Positions 63,351 to 64,000 of a stretch of DNA of 64,000 nucleotides are shown one piece after another. The position numbers and the translations under genes were made by a program. The DNA is from Marivita sp051859345 (lineage in GTDB: Bacteria; Pseudomonadota; Alphaproteobacteria; Rhodobacterales; Rhodobacteraceae), in NCBI RefSeq assembly GCF_051859345.1, contig NZ_JBHYFV010000006.1, positions 1-64,000 on the forward strand. Direction: 5' to 3'. The notes under the pieces were generated by a model. The model had not been told where the DNA came from. It did not search any database and was given only the letters and a program-made list of their open reading frames with translations. Positions within the stretch are counted from its first letter, which is position 1, and each line of letters begins with the position of its first letter.

Positions 63351-64000
63351 ATGAAAATGGGTGTCTCTGAAACCCTACGAAAAGCCTCAGACGGCAATTT
63401 TGACGAAAAAATCGATGACGCCGAATGGTTGACCTCGTCTGGTATCCGAGACCTAAACACTTGTCTTCAGGCATCCGGCAACCACAACGTGATGCTGTTA
63501 ATAGGTGAAGAGTTCAATATTTCTTTTCAATTTGGAGCTGCAACAATCCATCATTTTTTTGACCACGGAACGATGCCTAGATCCAATTTCTTAGGTGACA
63601 CATCCTCGCTAACAACAACATACCTAAGAAGGGTTTTCACTTTTTTTGAGTATGTTGTCTTTTACCTTTGCAAGTATCCAAATCGCGTTTTTGATCACAG
63701 CTATAACGAGCAATCTGAGCAGTACGCAGAACGATTGAGGCATTTAAAAGAGACAGGAAAAATTAGAAAGGATGTTGAGGCGACGCTTCGCTCCCTAAAA
63801 CAGACCCGTGATCAATTCGCTCATTCCTTCGTCGAAATTGGCGACCTGACCTACAAAGGAATTCCATTGAGTGAATCATCACAGGACTTCTTTACCGATA
63901 TTGATGAGACGTCAGTTTTGTTGGAGAGGTTATTTCTGGAACAACAGCATTTCCAAATAGATTGGCGAATTTTCAGCTTGGTTCACCAGGCGCTTCGAAC
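63351..64000 (+). CDS. HEPN-motif protein, partial at window end
   Basis: The frame from ATG 63351 (GGAGAG upstream) stays open to the last base of the window, at least 216 codons, so the end is missing. It is clearly more AT-rich than lepA and has rare codons. No strong domain at the N terminus (MKMGVSETLRK, LNTCLQASGNHNVMLLIGEEFN). Around residue 153-158 the motif RDQFAH (Arg153, His158; R-x4-H with Asp after Arg) sits in a helical context, the hallmark of HEPN RNases and toxins. Likely an acquired gene, perhaps of a defence module continuing to the right. Confidence 0.65.
   Translation, partial: MKMGVSETLRKASDGNFDEKIDDAEWLTSSGIRDLNTCLQASGNHNVMLLIGEEFNISFQFGAATIHHFFDHGTMPRSNFLGDTSSLTTTYLRRVFTFFEYVVFYLCKYPNRVFDHSYNEQSEQYAERLRHLKETGKIRKDVEATLRSLKQTRDQFAHSFVEIGDLTYKGIPLSESSQDFFTDIDETSVLLERLFLEQQHFQIDWRIFSLVHQALR

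Overview
The window looks like chromosomal DNA of a marine alphaproteobacterium of the Roseobacter group (Rhodobacteraceae). The support is high GC with strong GC3 in most genes, many 1-4 bp start/stop overlaps, and typical gene content: a PhrB-like FeS photolyase, DmdB/DmdC-like acyl-CoA ligase and dehydrogenase, a DUF1007/NicO pair, and a malic enzyme fused to a phosphotransacetylase-like domain. This assignment is inference; there is no 16S gene here.

Layout. 1-250: tRNA-Ser(GCT). 560-10600: an accessory block with an operon of five exported or lipoprotein genes (minus strand), two divergent receiver-like proteins with a small membrane protein, a LuxR-type response regulator, and a divergent operon of an exported Moco-fold sensor-like protein and a hybrid histidine kinase. 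The kinase frame is cut by an in-frame amber codon just before its HPt histidine. A decayed IS630-type transposase closes the block. 10600-21300: ychF, a MATE transporter, a nickel/cobalt-type transporter with DUF1007, PPK2, trpA, a MarR/nitroreductase pair with a perfect palindromic operator, an FMN lactate dehydrogenase and an MFS transporter. 21400-29700: rplY and pth, separated by about 7 kb of accessory genes (caspase-like protease with a peptidoglycan-binding domain, ArsR/AHSA1 operon, DUF1906 secreted protein, ChrA).

29700-37000: DUF2332 and DUF2237 genes, a membrane LuxR regulator with two exported PepSY-like proteins that end in very long Asp/Arg tails, then trpB, a second MATE transporter and two hotdog thioesterases. 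37000-48500: a fatty-acid/acyl-CoA catabolic cluster with two MerR regulators, twin palindromic operators, two acyl-CoA dehydrogenases, thiolase, FadB/FadJ, GST, a sulfotransferase-like gene and an acyl-CoA ligase. 49600-54900: a compact nucleoside salvage operon cdd-deoA-deoB-add-upp. 55000-63300: malic enzyme, photolyase with an SDR, an alpha/beta hydrolase and lepA. 63351 to the window end: an AT-rich gene with a HEPN-type R-x4-H motif, cut off by the window edge.

The best candidate for something undescribed is the 562-10175 block: a gene set made only of exported proteins, headed by a Cys-free Gly/Ser/Ala/Thr-rich secreted protein and ended by an OmpA-like lipoprotein, next to its own phosphorelay. 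The second candidate is the Asp-rich PepSY-like pair with its membrane-bound LuxR regulator.
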